DNA from: JAXHUH01 sp034211175
GTDB lineage: Bacteria; Actinomycetota; Acidimicrobiia; Acidimicrobiales; CAIXPF01
DNA length: 64,000 nucleotides
Assembly (NCBI GenBank): GCA_034211175.1
Contig: JAXHUH010000146.1
Coordinates: 1-64,000, forward strand
Direction: 5' to 3'
The notes beneath the pieces were generated by a model. The model did no database searches and was not told where the DNA came from. It saw only the letters and a program-made list of their open reading frames with translations. The translations under genes were made by a program, and so were the position numbers. Shown in pieces: positions 50,908 to 59,264 of this stretch (positions within the stretch are counted from its first letter, which is position 1; every line of letters begins with the position of its first letter).

Positions 50908-52559
50908 CAGGCCGCCGCCTCCCGCCCGAGGTAGGCCTCGATGACGGCCGGGTCGCGCTGGACCCGCTCCGGTGGCCCGTCCGCGATGCAGCGGCCGAAG
51001 TCCAGCACGGTCACCCGCTGCGCGATCCCCATGACGAAGGCCATGTCGTGCTCGACGACGAGGAGCGTGATCCCGAGCTCGGACTGGACGTCGACGATGG
51101 TCGATGCCATCGCGACCGACTCGCCGTGGGTCATGCCCGCAACCGGCTCGTCGAGCAGGAGCAGGCCCGGCTCGGCGCACAGGGCCCGGCCGAGCTCGAC
51201 CCGCTTGCGGTCGCCGTAGGGCAGCTCGTGGACCGGGGTGTGCGCCCGGTCGCCGAGCCCGAGCAGGTCGGCGATGCCCCGGGCGTGGGCCTCGTGGCGG
51301 CGCCGCTCCCGCCGGGCGCCCGGCAGCCGCAGGCCCGAGGCGACGACGCCCGACGACATGAGCCGGTGGCGGCCGAGCAGCAGGTTGTCGAGCACGGTGG
51401 CCTCGAGCGCCAGGGAGATGTTCTGGAACGTGCGGGACACACCCAGCGCGGCGATCTGGTCGGGGCGGCGACCGCCGAGCGGGCGGCCCCGGTAGCGGAC
51501 GCTGCCGCTGGTCGGGCGGTACACGCCGCTGAGCACGTTGATGCAGGTCGACTTGCCGGCGCCGTTGGGGCCGATCAGCGCGTGGACCGTGCCGGGCTCG
51601 ACCCGGAACGACACGTCGCCGAGCGCCGAGATGCCACCGAAGCGGACCGACAGGTGCTCGATCACCAGCCCGTCGCCCGAGCGCTCGCCGCCGACCGTCG
51701 CAGCATCGGGCTCGTCGGCCCCGGCCGCGTCGTGGGCCGCCGGTTCGCCGCCGACGCCCAGGTAGTGGCGTTGCACGTCGTCGCTCGCCGCCAGCTCGGC
51801 GGCCGGGCCGCTCGCGGTGACCTCGCCGACCTCGAGCACGTAGGCGTGGTCCGACACGCGCAGGCCCATGGCCGCGTTCTGCTCGATGAGCAGCACCGAC
51901 GTGCCCTGCCGGCCGATCTCGGCCACGATCTCGCCGATCTGGGACACGAGCATCGGGGCGAGGCCGAGCGACGGCTCGTCGAGCAGCAGCACCCGGGGCG
52001 ACGCCATCAGTGCCCGGGCCATGGCCAGCATCTGCTGCTCGCCGCCGGAGAGCAGCCCGGCCCGCTGGTTGCGCCGCTCGGCCAGGATCGGGAACAGCTC
52101 GAACGCCCGCTCCCGGGCCGTCCGCCGCTCCGCCCGGTCGGCCGTGACCCCGCCGGCACGCAGGTTCTCCTCGACGGTGAGGTCGGCGAACACGCGCCGG
52201 CCCTCGGGCACCTGCACGACACCGGCCCGGACCACCGACGGGGCGTCGAGCCGGTGCAGCGCCAGGTCCTCGAGCTCGATCGTGCCGCTCGTGACCGCAC
52301 CGCCCTGGCCGCCGAGTGTCCCGGAGATCGCCCGCAGGAGCGTCGTCTTGCCGGCCCCGTTGCTGCCGAGCACCGCGACGATCGAGCCGGAACCCACGTC
52401 GAGCGACACGTCGCTCAGCGCCCGGACGGCACCGCCGTAGCGGACGCTCAGCCCCCGCACCGACAGCAGTGCTGTCGTCGCCGGCCGGTCGTCACCCGTC
52501 GGTGGCGCCCCCGCCGAGCCCCCCGTGATCGGTCCACGACGTTCGTGTCGTTCGCTCAT
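50907..52559 (-). CDS. Fused LivF-LivG ABC ATPase
   Basis: The 550-residue protein contains two complete ATPase domains. The N-terminal one (about 30-265) is LivF-like: GSNGAGKTTLLRAISG, LLSGGEQQMLAMARAL, LLLDEPSLGLAP. The C-terminal one (about 300-545) is LivG-like: GPNGAGKSTCINVLSG, VSRTFQNISL, LPYGDRKRVELGRAL, LLLDEPVAGMTHGE, VVEHDMAFVMGIA. In most operons the two are separate genes; here they are joined by a Gly/Asp/Ala-rich linker. ATG 52559. First gene of the importer block, with direct repeats and an AT-rich upstream region. Confidence 0.9.
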   Translation of the reverse strand: MSERHERRGPITGGSAGAPPTGDDRPATTALLSVRGLSVRYGGAVRALSDVSLDVGSGSIVAVLGSNGAGKTTLLRAISGTLGGQGGAVTSGTIELEDLALHRLDAPSVVRAGVVQVPEGRRVFADLTVEENLRAGGVTADRAERRTARERAFELFPILAERRNQRAGLLSGGEQQMLAMARALMASPRVLLLDEPSLGLAPMLVSQIGEIVAEIGRQGTSVLLIEQNAAMGLRVSDHAYVLEVGEVTASGPAAELAASDDVQRHYLGVGGEPAAHDAAGADEPDAATVGGERSGDGLVIEHLSVRFGGISALGDVSFRVEPGTVHALIGPNGAGKSTCINVLSGVYRPTSGSVRYRGRPLGGRRPDQIAALGVSRTFQNISLALEATVLDNLLLGRHRLMSSGVVASGLRLPGARRERRRHEAHARGIADLLGLGDRAHTPVHELPYGDRKRVELGRALCAEPGLLLLDEPVAGMTHGESVAMASTIVDVQSELGITLLVVEHDMAFVMGIAQRVTVLDFGRCIADGPPERVQRDPAVIEAYLGREAAA

Positions 52560-52620
52560 CCACTGCCCCCCGGCGCGGAACGCTCAATATCTCACGTTTT
52601 CGTTGCACTCGTCGCTGGTC

Positions 52621-52662
52621 TGCCGAACGACAGGTGCCGAACGACAGCTGCCGATTGACGAT
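52621..52662. repeat. Direct repeats upstream of the ABC operon
   Basis: TGCCGAACGACAGG and TGCCGAACGACAGC are consecutive 14-bp repeats, and a third, TGCCGATTGACGAT, is partly conserved. They sit 62-103 bp upstream of the fused ATPase start in a comparatively AT-rich stretch, so they may be binding sites for a regulator of the operon. Confidence 0.5.
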
Positions 52663-52678
52663 GAGGTGCGCGGTCTGC

Positions 52679-53182
52679 TCAGAACAGGTGTCGGAGCACG
52701 ATGCGGGCGACGCACACCGGGCGGTCGCCACCGGCGCGCTCGACGGTCGTGTCGATGACGACCTGGACACCGCCGGTGATCTCGGTGGCCTCGGCCATGG
52801 TGGCGAGCATGCGGATCCTCGACCCGACCGGCACGGGCGCCGGGAACCGGACCTTGTCGAGCCCGTAGTTGACCGAGGTCGTCTTGCCCTCGATCACGAG
52901 GATCTCCTCGATGAGCGGGACGACGAGCGACAGGGTCAGGTAGCCGTGGGCGATCGTCGAGCCGAACGGCCCGTCCGCGGCCCGCTCGGCGTCGCAGTGG
53001 ATCCACTGGTGGTCGTCGGTCGCGTCGGCGAACGTGTCGATGCGGTCCTGGGTGATCTCCATCCAGGCGCTGCGCCCGAGCTCGGAGCCGGCGGTGGCGA
53101 GGAGCTCGGCGGCGCCGTGCACCGTGGTCGTGACCGGTGCGTCATCGGCAGTGGGGTCGGTGGTGGTCGTGGTCTCGGTCAC
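52679..53182 (-). CDS. MaoC-like (R)-enoyl-CoA hydratase
   Basis: The 167-residue hotdog protein has the hydratase-2 motif in DRIDTFADATDDHQWIHCD and FGSTIAHGYLTLSLVVPLI, with the catalytic Asp/His positions present. It hydrates trans-2-enoyl-CoA esters. GTG 53182 overlaps the upstream ligase stop (GTGA). A Thr/Asp-rich N-terminal stretch of about 25 residues precedes the domain. The gene fits a beta-oxidation-like step between the CoA ligase and the SDR dehydrogenase of the cluster. Confidence 0.87.
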   Translation of the reverse strand: MTETTTTTDPTADDAPVTTTVHGAAELLATAGSELGRSAWMEITQDRIDTFADATDDHQWIHCDAERAADGPFGSTIAHGYLTLSLVVPLIEEILVIEGKTTSVNYGLDKVRFPAPVPVGSRIRMLATMAEATEITGGVQVVIDTTVERAGGDRPVCVARIVLRHLF

Positions 53183-54732
53183 GGGTGCGACGCTCCTCGT
53201 AGCTCGGACGGTTCCTGGTGTGCGTTCTCGGGTGTGTCGCCGTGGTCGCGCCGGACCAGTTCCTTGAGGATCTTCCCGGCGCCGCTGCGGGGGATCTCGT
53301 CGACGAAGTGGACCGAGCGCGGGATCTTGTAGCGGGCGAGACGGCCGTCGAGGTGGGCGAGGAGCGCGGCCTCGTCGCCGTCGTGGCCGGGTCGGAGCAC
53401 GACGACGGCGCGGCCGGCCTCGCCCCAGCGGTCGTCGGCGACGCCGATCACTGCGCAGTCGGCGACCGCCGGGTGGGCGTGGAGCGCGTCCTCGACCTCG
53501 GCCGGGTACACGTTCTCGCCGCCCGAGATGTACATGTCCTTGATGCGGTCGACGATGGTGACGAACCCGTCGTCGTCGACGGTGGCGACGTCACCCGAGC
53601 GGAACCAGCCGTCGTCGATGGCGGCGGCGGTGGCGTCGGGCAGGCCCCAGTAGCCGGCCATCACGTTCGGTCCGGACACGAGCACCTCGCCGCGCTCGCC
53701 GACCTCGACGTCGGTGCCGTCGGAGCGCACCACGCGCACGTCGGTGAAGAACTGGGGCACGCCGGCGGTTCCCGGCTTGGCCCGGGACTGCTCGGCGGTC
53801 ATGAACAGCGCGCCGGGCGACGCCTCGGTCATGCCATAGCCCTGGAGGAAGCCGATGCCGCGCTGCTGGTAGGTCTCGATCAGCGCGAGCGGCACCGGCG
53901 CCCCGCCGCAGAGCGCCCGGGTGAGGCACGTCAGGTCGGTGGTCTCCCAGGCCGGGTGCTGGGCCATCGCCGCGAACATCGCCGGCACCCCGAACATCGT
54001 CGTGACCCCGAGCCGCTCGATCTCGGCGAGCACGGCGCCGGGCTCGAACCCGGCCATCACCCGCACGGTGCCGCCGGTCATGAACGCGGGCATCGAGATC
54101 ATGTTCAGTGCGGCGACGTGGAACAACGGCGCGCACACCAGCGACCGGTCGGTGCTGGCCAGCCCGGTGTCGATCAGGACGTTCACGCAGTTCCACGTGA
54201 TGTTGCCGTGGGTGAGCGTCGCGCCCTTCGGGCGCCCGGTGGTGCCCGAGGTGTAGATGATGGCGGCGGGCTCGTCGAGCCCGATGACCTCGTCGCGGCG
54301 CCGGCCCGGTGCCTCGGCCGCGGCAGCGGCGAGCTCGTCCAGACCGGCGGCGCGCAGGCCGTCGCGGCCGGCGGCGAGCTCGGCCGCCGGCCCGGCGTGG
54401 TCGGCGGCGTGGACCAGCAACCCGGCACCGCAGTCACCGACGATGTACGCCAGCTCCGGCGTGGCGAGGCGCCAGTTGAGCGGGACGAACACGGCCCCGA
54501 GCGACGTCGCTGCGAACAGCACGTCGTAGAGCGCCGGATCGTTCTGGCCGAGGTAGGCGACCCGGTCGCCCCGGCCGACCCCCCACGCCTCGAGCACGTC
54601 GGCCGTGCGACGGCACCGCTCGTCGAGCGCGGCGTAGGTGATCTCGACGCCGTCGTCGCCGATGACGGCGACCGCCCCCGGCGACATCCGGGCGCGACGC
54701 GCCGGCCACGACCCGATCCCCCCGTTGCGCAT
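53179..54732 (-). CDS. AMP-dependent acyl-CoA synthetase
   Basis: The 517-residue ANL enzyme has IIYTSGTTGRPKGATLTHGN (P-loop), YGMTEASPGALFM, WFRSGDVATVDDDGFVTIVDR and the Lys of IPRSGAGKILKE. It forms acyl-CoA from an organic acid; the substrate is unknown. It starts 3 bases after the amidohydrolase stop and overlaps the MaoC start, so these genes are one transcript. It is distinct in sequence from the ligase at 45544. Confidence 0.9.
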   Translation of the reverse strand: MRNGGIGSWPARRARMSPGAVAVIGDDGVEITYAALDERCRRTADVLEAWGVGRGDRVAYLGQNDPALYDVLFAATSLGAVFVPLNWRLATPELAYIVGDCGAGLLVHAADHAGPAAELAAGRDGLRAAGLDELAAAAAEAPGRRRDEVIGLDEPAAIIYTSGTTGRPKGATLTHGNITWNCVNVLIDTGLASTDRSLVCAPLFHVAALNMISMPAFMTGGTVRVMAGFEPGAVLAEIERLGVTTMFGVPAMFAAMAQHPAWETTDLTCLTRALCGGAPVPLALIETYQQRGIGFLQGYGMTEASPGALFMTAEQSRAKPGTAGVPQFFTDVRVVRSDGTDVEVGERGEVLVSGPNVMAGYWGLPDATAAAIDDGWFRSGDVATVDDDGFVTIVDRIKDMYISGGENVYPAEVEDALHAHPAVADCAVIGVADDRWGEAGRAVVVLRPGHDGDEAALLAHLDGRLARYKIPRSVHFVDEIPRSGAGKILKELVRRDHGDTPENAHQEPSELRGASHP

Positions 54733-54735
54733 CGC

Positions 54736-55632
54736 TCAGCCGCCCCCGCCGAGCCCGAGCAGGCGGGCCGCGTTGTCCTTCAGGATCTTCGGGCGGACCT
54801 CGGGCTTGATGTCGAGGCCGTCGAAGTCGCGCATCCAGCGCTCCGGCTCGATGAGCGGGAAGTCCGACCCGAACAGCACCTTGTCCTGCAGCAGCGTGTT
54901 CGCGTAGCGGACGAGGTTCGGCGGGAAGTACTTGGGCGACCAGCCCGACAGATCGATGTGGACCTGTGGCTTGTGGGTCGCGACCGCCAGCGCCTCGTCC
55001 TGCCACGGGAACGACGGGTGGGCGAGGATGATCGGCATGTCGGGGAAGTCGGCGGCGACGTCGTCGACGTCCATGGGGTTGGAGTACTTGAGCTTGATCC
55101 CGGCGCCGCCGGGAACCCCTGCGCCGATGCCGGTCTGGCCGGTGTGGAACAGCGCGATCCGACCGTGGGAGGCGATGGCCTCGTACACCGGGTAGACGGC
55201 CGGGTCGTTGGGGTGGAACGCCTGGACGTTCGGGTGGAACTTGAACCCCTTCACGCCGTACTCGGTGACGAGCCGGTGGACCTCCTTCACCGCCTTGGCG
55301 CCCAGGTGGGGGTCGACGCTGCCGAAGGCGATGAGCACGTCGTCGTTGTCGGCCGCGACCGACGCGATCTCCTCGTTGGGCACCGGCGGCACGCCCATCG
55401 TGGTCGTGGCGTCGACGGTGAAGACCACGGCCATCATCTTCTTGGCCCGGTAGATCTCGGCCATCTCGACGGCCGGCGGGCGGCCGGAGCCGCCGCGCTT
55501 GAAGTACGCGTCCGCCGCCTTCTCGAGCTCGGGCGAGAGCGCCCCGCAGCCCGTCTCGGTCGAGACCTCGGCGTGGGTGTGGACGTCGATGGCGACGACG
55601 TCGTCGAAGGCGAGTCGGCCCCCGTCGGTCAT
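54736..55632 (-). CDS. Amidohydrolase-2 family hydrolase
   Basis: The 298-residue TIM-barrel protein has the metal ligands of the ACMSD-like amidohydrolase-2 family: IDVHTHAEV near residue 17, GFKFHPNVQAF, LFHTGQTG, ILAHPSFPWQDE and LFGSDFPL. Members decarboxylate or hydrate ring-cleavage products or hydrolyse lactones. Together with a CoA ligase and a dehydrogenase it fits catabolism of an aromatic or cyclic acid, but the substrate is not evident. ATG 55632 has GGGAG 6 bases upstream. Confidence 0.83.
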   Translation of the reverse strand: MTDGGRLAFDDVVAIDVHTHAEVSTETGCGALSPELEKAADAYFKRGGSGRPPAVEMAEIYRAKKMMAVVFTVDATTTMGVPPVPNEEIASVAADNDDVLIAFGSVDPHLGAKAVKEVHRLVTEYGVKGFKFHPNVQAFHPNDPAVYPVYEAIASHGRIALFHTGQTGIGAGVPGGAGIKLKYSNPMDVDDVAADFPDMPIILAHPSFPWQDEALAVATHKPQVHIDLSGWSPKYFPPNLVRYANTLLQDKVLFGSDFPLIEPERWMRDFDGLDIKPEVRPKILKDNAARLLGLGGGG

Positions 55633-55654
55633 GTCAGCTCCCCTGGTGCTCGGC

Positions 55655-56566
55655 TCAACCGGCCGGTTCGGCCGGCGCGGGCACACCGTAGGACTGGGGC
55701 ACGCGCCCGACGGAGGTCGGGTACACCTCGGCGATGGCATCCGCGTCCCACCCGCCGTCGGTGTACGCGCTGGCCACCTCCTCGGGGTAGCTCCACAGCG
55801 CCAGGCGGTCGCCTCCGAGGCCGATCGTCTGGCCGGTGACCGCGGCGGAGGCGTCGGACACGAGGTAGACGACGATGGCGGCGACGTCGTCGACGGTCCC
55901 GAACGCCTCGCCCTTGCGCAGCCAGCCGGGAAGCGGCTCGCCGCGCTCCTCGAGCGCGTCGACGTAGGGGGCGAACGCGGGGATCGTGCGGGTCATGGCG
56001 GTCGCCGCGGTGGGCACGATGCAGTTCACGGTGACGCCGGCCCGCTCGAGCTCCATCGCCCAGGTGCGGGCCATGGCCGTGATCCCGGCCTTGCACGCCG
56101 CGTAGTTGGTCTGGCCGAAGTTGCCCCGCTGGCCGGCCGGCGAGCCGGCCACGATGATGCGCCCGCCGTCGCCCTGCTCCCGGAACCGCACGGCCGCGGC
56201 GCGAGCGCAGGTGAAGGTGCCCCGGAGGTGGACCCGCACGACGTCGTCGAAGTCGTCGTCGCTCATCTTCCACAGCACCCGGTCGCGCAGGATGCCGGCG
56301 TTGGTGACCATGGCGTCGAGCCGGCCGAACTGCTCGACCGCCGCCGCCACCAGTTCGTCGGCCACGGCGGCATCGCCGACGGCTCCGACGTGGGCCACGG
56401 CCCGGCCGCCGTCCGCGGTGATCTGCTTGGCCGCGGCGGCCGCGGTGTCGCCGTCGACGTCGTTGACCACGACTGCGGCGCCGGCGGCGGCCAGCGCAGT
56501 GGCGTACGCCAGGCCGAGTCCGCGGCCGCTGCCGGTGACGACCGCGACCTTCCCATCGAGCTGCAC
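55655..56566 (-). CDS. Short-chain dehydrogenase, MFE-2-like
   Basis: The 303-residue SDR has TGSGRGLGLAYATAL (NAD motif), NAGILRDRVLWKM, catalytic Ser/Tyr/Lys in IIVAGSPAG and TNYAACKAG, and a long C-terminal part resembling the (3R)-hydroxyacyl-CoA dehydrogenase unit of multifunctional enzyme 2. That suits oxidation of the product of the MaoC hydratase. GTG 56566 has GGAGG 5 bases upstream. It is the first gene of the catabolic transcript, preceded by a promoter-like region. Confidence 0.87.
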   Translation of the reverse strand: MQLDGKVAVVTGSGRGLGLAYATALAAAGAAVVVNDVDGDTAAAAAKQITADGGRAVAHVGAVGDAAVADELVAAAVEQFGRLDAMVTNAGILRDRVLWKMSDDDFDDVVRVHLRGTFTCARAAAVRFREQGDGGRIIVAGSPAGQRGNFGQTNYAACKAGITAMARTWAMELERAGVTVNCIVPTAATAMTRTIPAFAPYVDALEERGEPLPGWLRKGEAFGTVDDVAAIVVYLVSDASAAVTGQTIGLGGDRLALWSYPEEVASAYTDGGWDADAIAEVYPTSVGRVPQSYGVPAPAEPAG

Positions 56567-56612
56567 GGAACCCCTCCCCCTGACCGCGGCGGGCGTGCTG
56601 CGGTCGGGGCGA

Positions 56613-56641
56613 CCGTTAGGTAGTCACGTTGCAGCCGTCAA
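56613..56641 (-). promoter_or_regulatory. Candidate promoter of the SDR-led operon
   Basis: On the minus strand TTGACG (56641-56636) and a TAACGG -10-like hexamer (56618-56613) are 17 bp apart, about 47 bp upstream of the SDR start and in locally AT-rich DNA. The -35 match is good and the -10 match moderate. Confidence 0.4.
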
Positions 56642-56698
56642 GGATGTGTCGAACAAAGTGCGACGATGGTCACGCCGGTGGGCCGGTTGACACCGGGG

Positions 56699-57592
56699 TC
56701 AGGCCGCGCCCGACAGCTCGATCGTGTCGAAGAGCTCGGCGGCCTCGTCGGCGGCCGCCGAGTAGTTCGCGGCGTGGAGCCGCAGGAAGAGCTCCTGGGC
56801 CCGCACCGCGGGCCAGTCCTCGTCGAGGAGGTGGACCGGCACGCGGGGATCGTCGGTCAGCATCTGCAGCCACTCGGTGACCAGCCGGAGCGTGAGCGCC
56901 AAGGGCTCCGCGGCCAGCCGGGCGGCGGCGTCCTCGCGGTCCCACGTGGCGAGGAACGCCCGGTAGCGGGCGGCGAGCGCGTCGACGTCGAAGGCGTCGC
57001 GCACCGCGACCGCGAGATCGGTCGGCGGCACCGGTTCGGCGCGGAACAGGTGCACGTGGTCGGCAACGTCGAGCTCGTCGACGATGTCGGACACGTCCAC
57101 GGCGCCGGGCGCGATCCACAGCCCGTTCTGGAGCGGCCCGAACCCGGCCCAGGTGAGCCGGGACCGGAGGCTGTGGCGCTTGCGCTGCCACGCCTCGGGC
57201 ATCGAGAACGCGAGCAGGGTCCACGGCACGTCGGCGCTGCGGTTGACCGCGCCGTGCTCCCAGATCCGCACCCGCCCGCCGTCGATGACGTCGCGACACC
57301 GGTCGGTCATCGAGAAGTACATCCGCCGGCCCCGCTTGTGCCGCTCGAGCAGCCCACGCCGGACCATGCGGGTGAGCGTGGCCCGCACCGCGGCCTCCGC
57401 GATGCCGAGCCGCTCGAACACCGCGATGAAGCTGCCGGAGAACAGCGCCCGGTCGTCGGGGTAGATGTGGTCGCCGAGCAGGGAGAACACCAGCATCTGG
57501 GGCCGCAGCCAGGAGTCGGCGAGCGCCGAGTCGCCGGTGGTGTCGGGCAACGGCCCCCCGGCCGGGTCGGGTCCCTCCGTCCGTGCGGTCAT
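56699..57592 (-). CDS. PaaX-family transcriptional regulator
   Basis: The 297-residue protein has the PaaX layout: an N-terminal winged helix (SLLGDHIYPDDRALFSGS; AAVRATLTRMVRRGLLER), a PaaX central domain (WTLLAFSMPEAWQRKRHSLR; FGPLQNGLWIAPG) and a C-terminal domain with PRVPVHLLDEDWPA. PaaX represses phenylacetate genes and is released by phenylacetyl-CoA; members of this family usually sense acyl-CoAs. It lies directly upstream of the SDR-led operon in the same orientation, which it may control. ATG 57592. Confidence 0.87.
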   Translation of the reverse strand: MTARTEGPDPAGGPLPDTTGDSALADSWLRPQMLVFSLLGDHIYPDDRALFSGSFIAVFERLGIAEAAVRATLTRMVRRGLLERHKRGRRMYFSMTDRCRDVIDGGRVRIWEHGAVNRSADVPWTLLAFSMPEAWQRKRHSLRSRLTWAGFGPLQNGLWIAPGAVDVSDIVDELDVADHVHLFRAEPVPPTDLAVAVRDAFDVDALAARYRAFLATWDREDAAARLAAEPLALTLRLVTEWLQMLTDDPRVPVHLLDEDWPAVRAQELFLRLHAANYSAAADEAAELFDTIELSGAA

Positions 57593-57749
57593 CCGGGCAA
57601 CGATACGCAGGTGCCCGATCGGGGGCCTCGTGCGGACCGCCGCGGGCCGGGTGTCGCAACAACCCACGGCCGGATGTTCGCTTGACGCACGGCCGTTCGC
57701 ATGCCGTATGTTGGGCGCGGCAAGCCGTCACGCGGCCCGGGGGGAGCGC

Positions 57750-59081
57750 TCAGCAGTGCCAGGTGATCGAGCCGGCCACGCTGCCCCGACCGTCGGCGAC
57801 GACCGGCCCGAATGCGGCCGCGTACCGCCGGCCCCCGGTGCTGCACCGGACCCACTCGCCGGCAGGCGCGACGAGCTCGACGGGCTCGGCCGGGACCACC
57901 GAGACCGACCCGGCGGCGCCCTCGCCGCTGCCGGTCGGTGCGGGCGCATCGTCCGTCGGCGGCTCCGCAGCGCCGGACGTGTCGATGGGCGCGTCGGGGG
58001 CCGCGGCGCCGTCGACGTGGGCCGCTGCGGCGACCGCGGCCGCCGCGTCGACGATCCCGTTGCCCAGCGCCGGGTCCCCGTTCGGGTCGGCCGCGGTCGC
58101 CGCGACGGTGTCGCGCACCTCGTCGGGCCCCAGGCCCTCGGCGACCAGCAGTGCGGCGAGCCCCGACACGAGTGGGGCGGCCATCGAGGTCCCGTCGAGG
58201 CTCTCGTTGCCGTCGGTGCCGTTGGGGAACAGGGTCGACGGCCCGGGCGGGACCGTCGAGACGATCCCCACACCGGGCGCGGCGACGGCCCGTGCGTCGC
58301 CGGTGTTCGTGAACGCCGCCGCCGTGGCGTCGGGCGTCGACGCGTTGACCACCAGGACCGGCACACCGACCCGGTAGTTCCGCTTGTGGTCGGCGTCGTT
58401 GCCGGCCGCGGCCACCACGACGGCTCCTGCCGCGTCGGCCCGGCGGATGGCCGCGTTGAGCGGACCACCCTTGCTGAGCCTCGACGCGAAGCCGGACTCG
58501 CCGAGCGACAGGTTGACGACGTCGGCGCCGTGGTCGACCGCCCAGTCGATGCCGGCCGCGATCGTCGCGTCGTCGCCGGCACCGTCGGCGTCGAGCACCC
58601 GAATCGGCATGATCGACGCGCCGGGGGCGGCGCCGGCGATGCCGATGCCGTTGCCGGCCGTCGCGGCCGCGATCCCGGCGACGTGGGTGCCGTGCCCGTG
58701 CGGGTCGTCGGGCTCGTCGTCGCCGTCGACGAGGTCGATCCCGCCGACGAGCCGATCGGCGAGGTCCGGGTGGGCGAGGTCGACGCCCGTGTCCACGATC
58801 GCGATGGTCACGCCGTCGGCGTCCGCCGTCGCCCACGCCTCGGGCAGGCGGGTCGCGGTCAGGCCCCACTGGGAACCGGCGAGCGGATCGCCACCGGCGC
58901 CCGTGCCATCGCCTGCCGATGCGTCGTCACCCACCGCGACGTCCTCGACCGGGGCGTCGGGCACGTCGATCGGCGCGGGTGCGGGCGCGGCACCGTCAGC
59001 GCCGTCGCAGGCGGCGACGGTCCCGGCGAGCACCAGCGCGAGCGCGCCGACGCGCACGCTCCGCCGTATCCGTCGCCGCAT
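57750..59081 (-). CDS. Subtilisin-like (S8) serine protease lipoprotein
   Basis: The 443-residue protein has a lipoprotein signal (Cys about 25), an Asp/Ala linker and a complete S8 domain with Asp in IAIVDTGVDLAHPD, His in PHGHGTHVAGIAA, the oxyanion Asn in VVVAAAGNDADHK and Ser in DGTSMAAPLVSGL. A Pro/Asp linker leads to a short C-terminal beta segment with two Cys residues. ATG 59081 is preferred because GAGG is 7 bases upstream; ATG 59126 would add 15 residues. There is no adjacent ESX gene, so a mycosin role is not supported. Divergent from the IclR gene. Confidence 0.87.
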   Translation of the reverse strand: MRRRIRRSVRVGALALVLAGTVAACDGADGAAPAPAPIDVPDAPVEDVAVGDDASAGDGTGAGGDPLAGSQWGLTATRLPEAWATADADGVTIAIVDTGVDLAHPDLADRLVGGIDLVDGDDEPDDPHGHGTHVAGIAAATAGNGIGIAGAAPGASIMPIRVLDADGAGDDATIAAGIDWAVDHGADVVNLSLGESGFASRLSKGGPLNAAIRRADAAGAVVVAAAGNDADHKRNYRVGVPVLVVNASTPDATAAAFTNTGDARAVAAPGVGIVSTVPPGPSTLFPNGTDGNESLDGTSMAAPLVSGLAALLVAEGLGPDEVRDTVAATAADPNGDPALGNGIVDAAAAVAAAAHVDGAAAPDAPIDTSGAAEPPTDDAPAPTGSGEGAAGSVSVVPAEPVELVAPAGEWVRCSTGGRRYAAAFGPVVADGRGSVAGSITWHC

Positions 59082-59264
59082 CGTGGGCCTCGTCTCGGGT
59101 GGAACGATGATCGGCCGAGTCGTCATGGGCGGGATGGTCGGGCCGGACCTTGTGGAACCCTTGTGGCCGATGCGACGGGTTTCGCTGGCCACCTCACGAT
59201 CCCCCGCCGGCCACGACGAGGCACGATCACGGGGCGCAACGATGACGCAACGCGGAGGGATGCG

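Noticed and set aside
57682..57712. Plus-strand promoter (TTGACG, TATGTT)
   Set aside because: The spacer is 19 bp and the only downstream target would be antisense to the S8 protease; not convincing without start-site data.
57750..59081. Mycosin of an ESX secretion system
   Set aside because: The S8 domain is present, but there is no C-terminal membrane helix and there are no ecc/esx genes around it.
57465..59264. A long upstream extension of the IclR frame
   Set aside because: It is antisense to the S8 protease; the strong ribosome-binding site is at the ATG at 59265.
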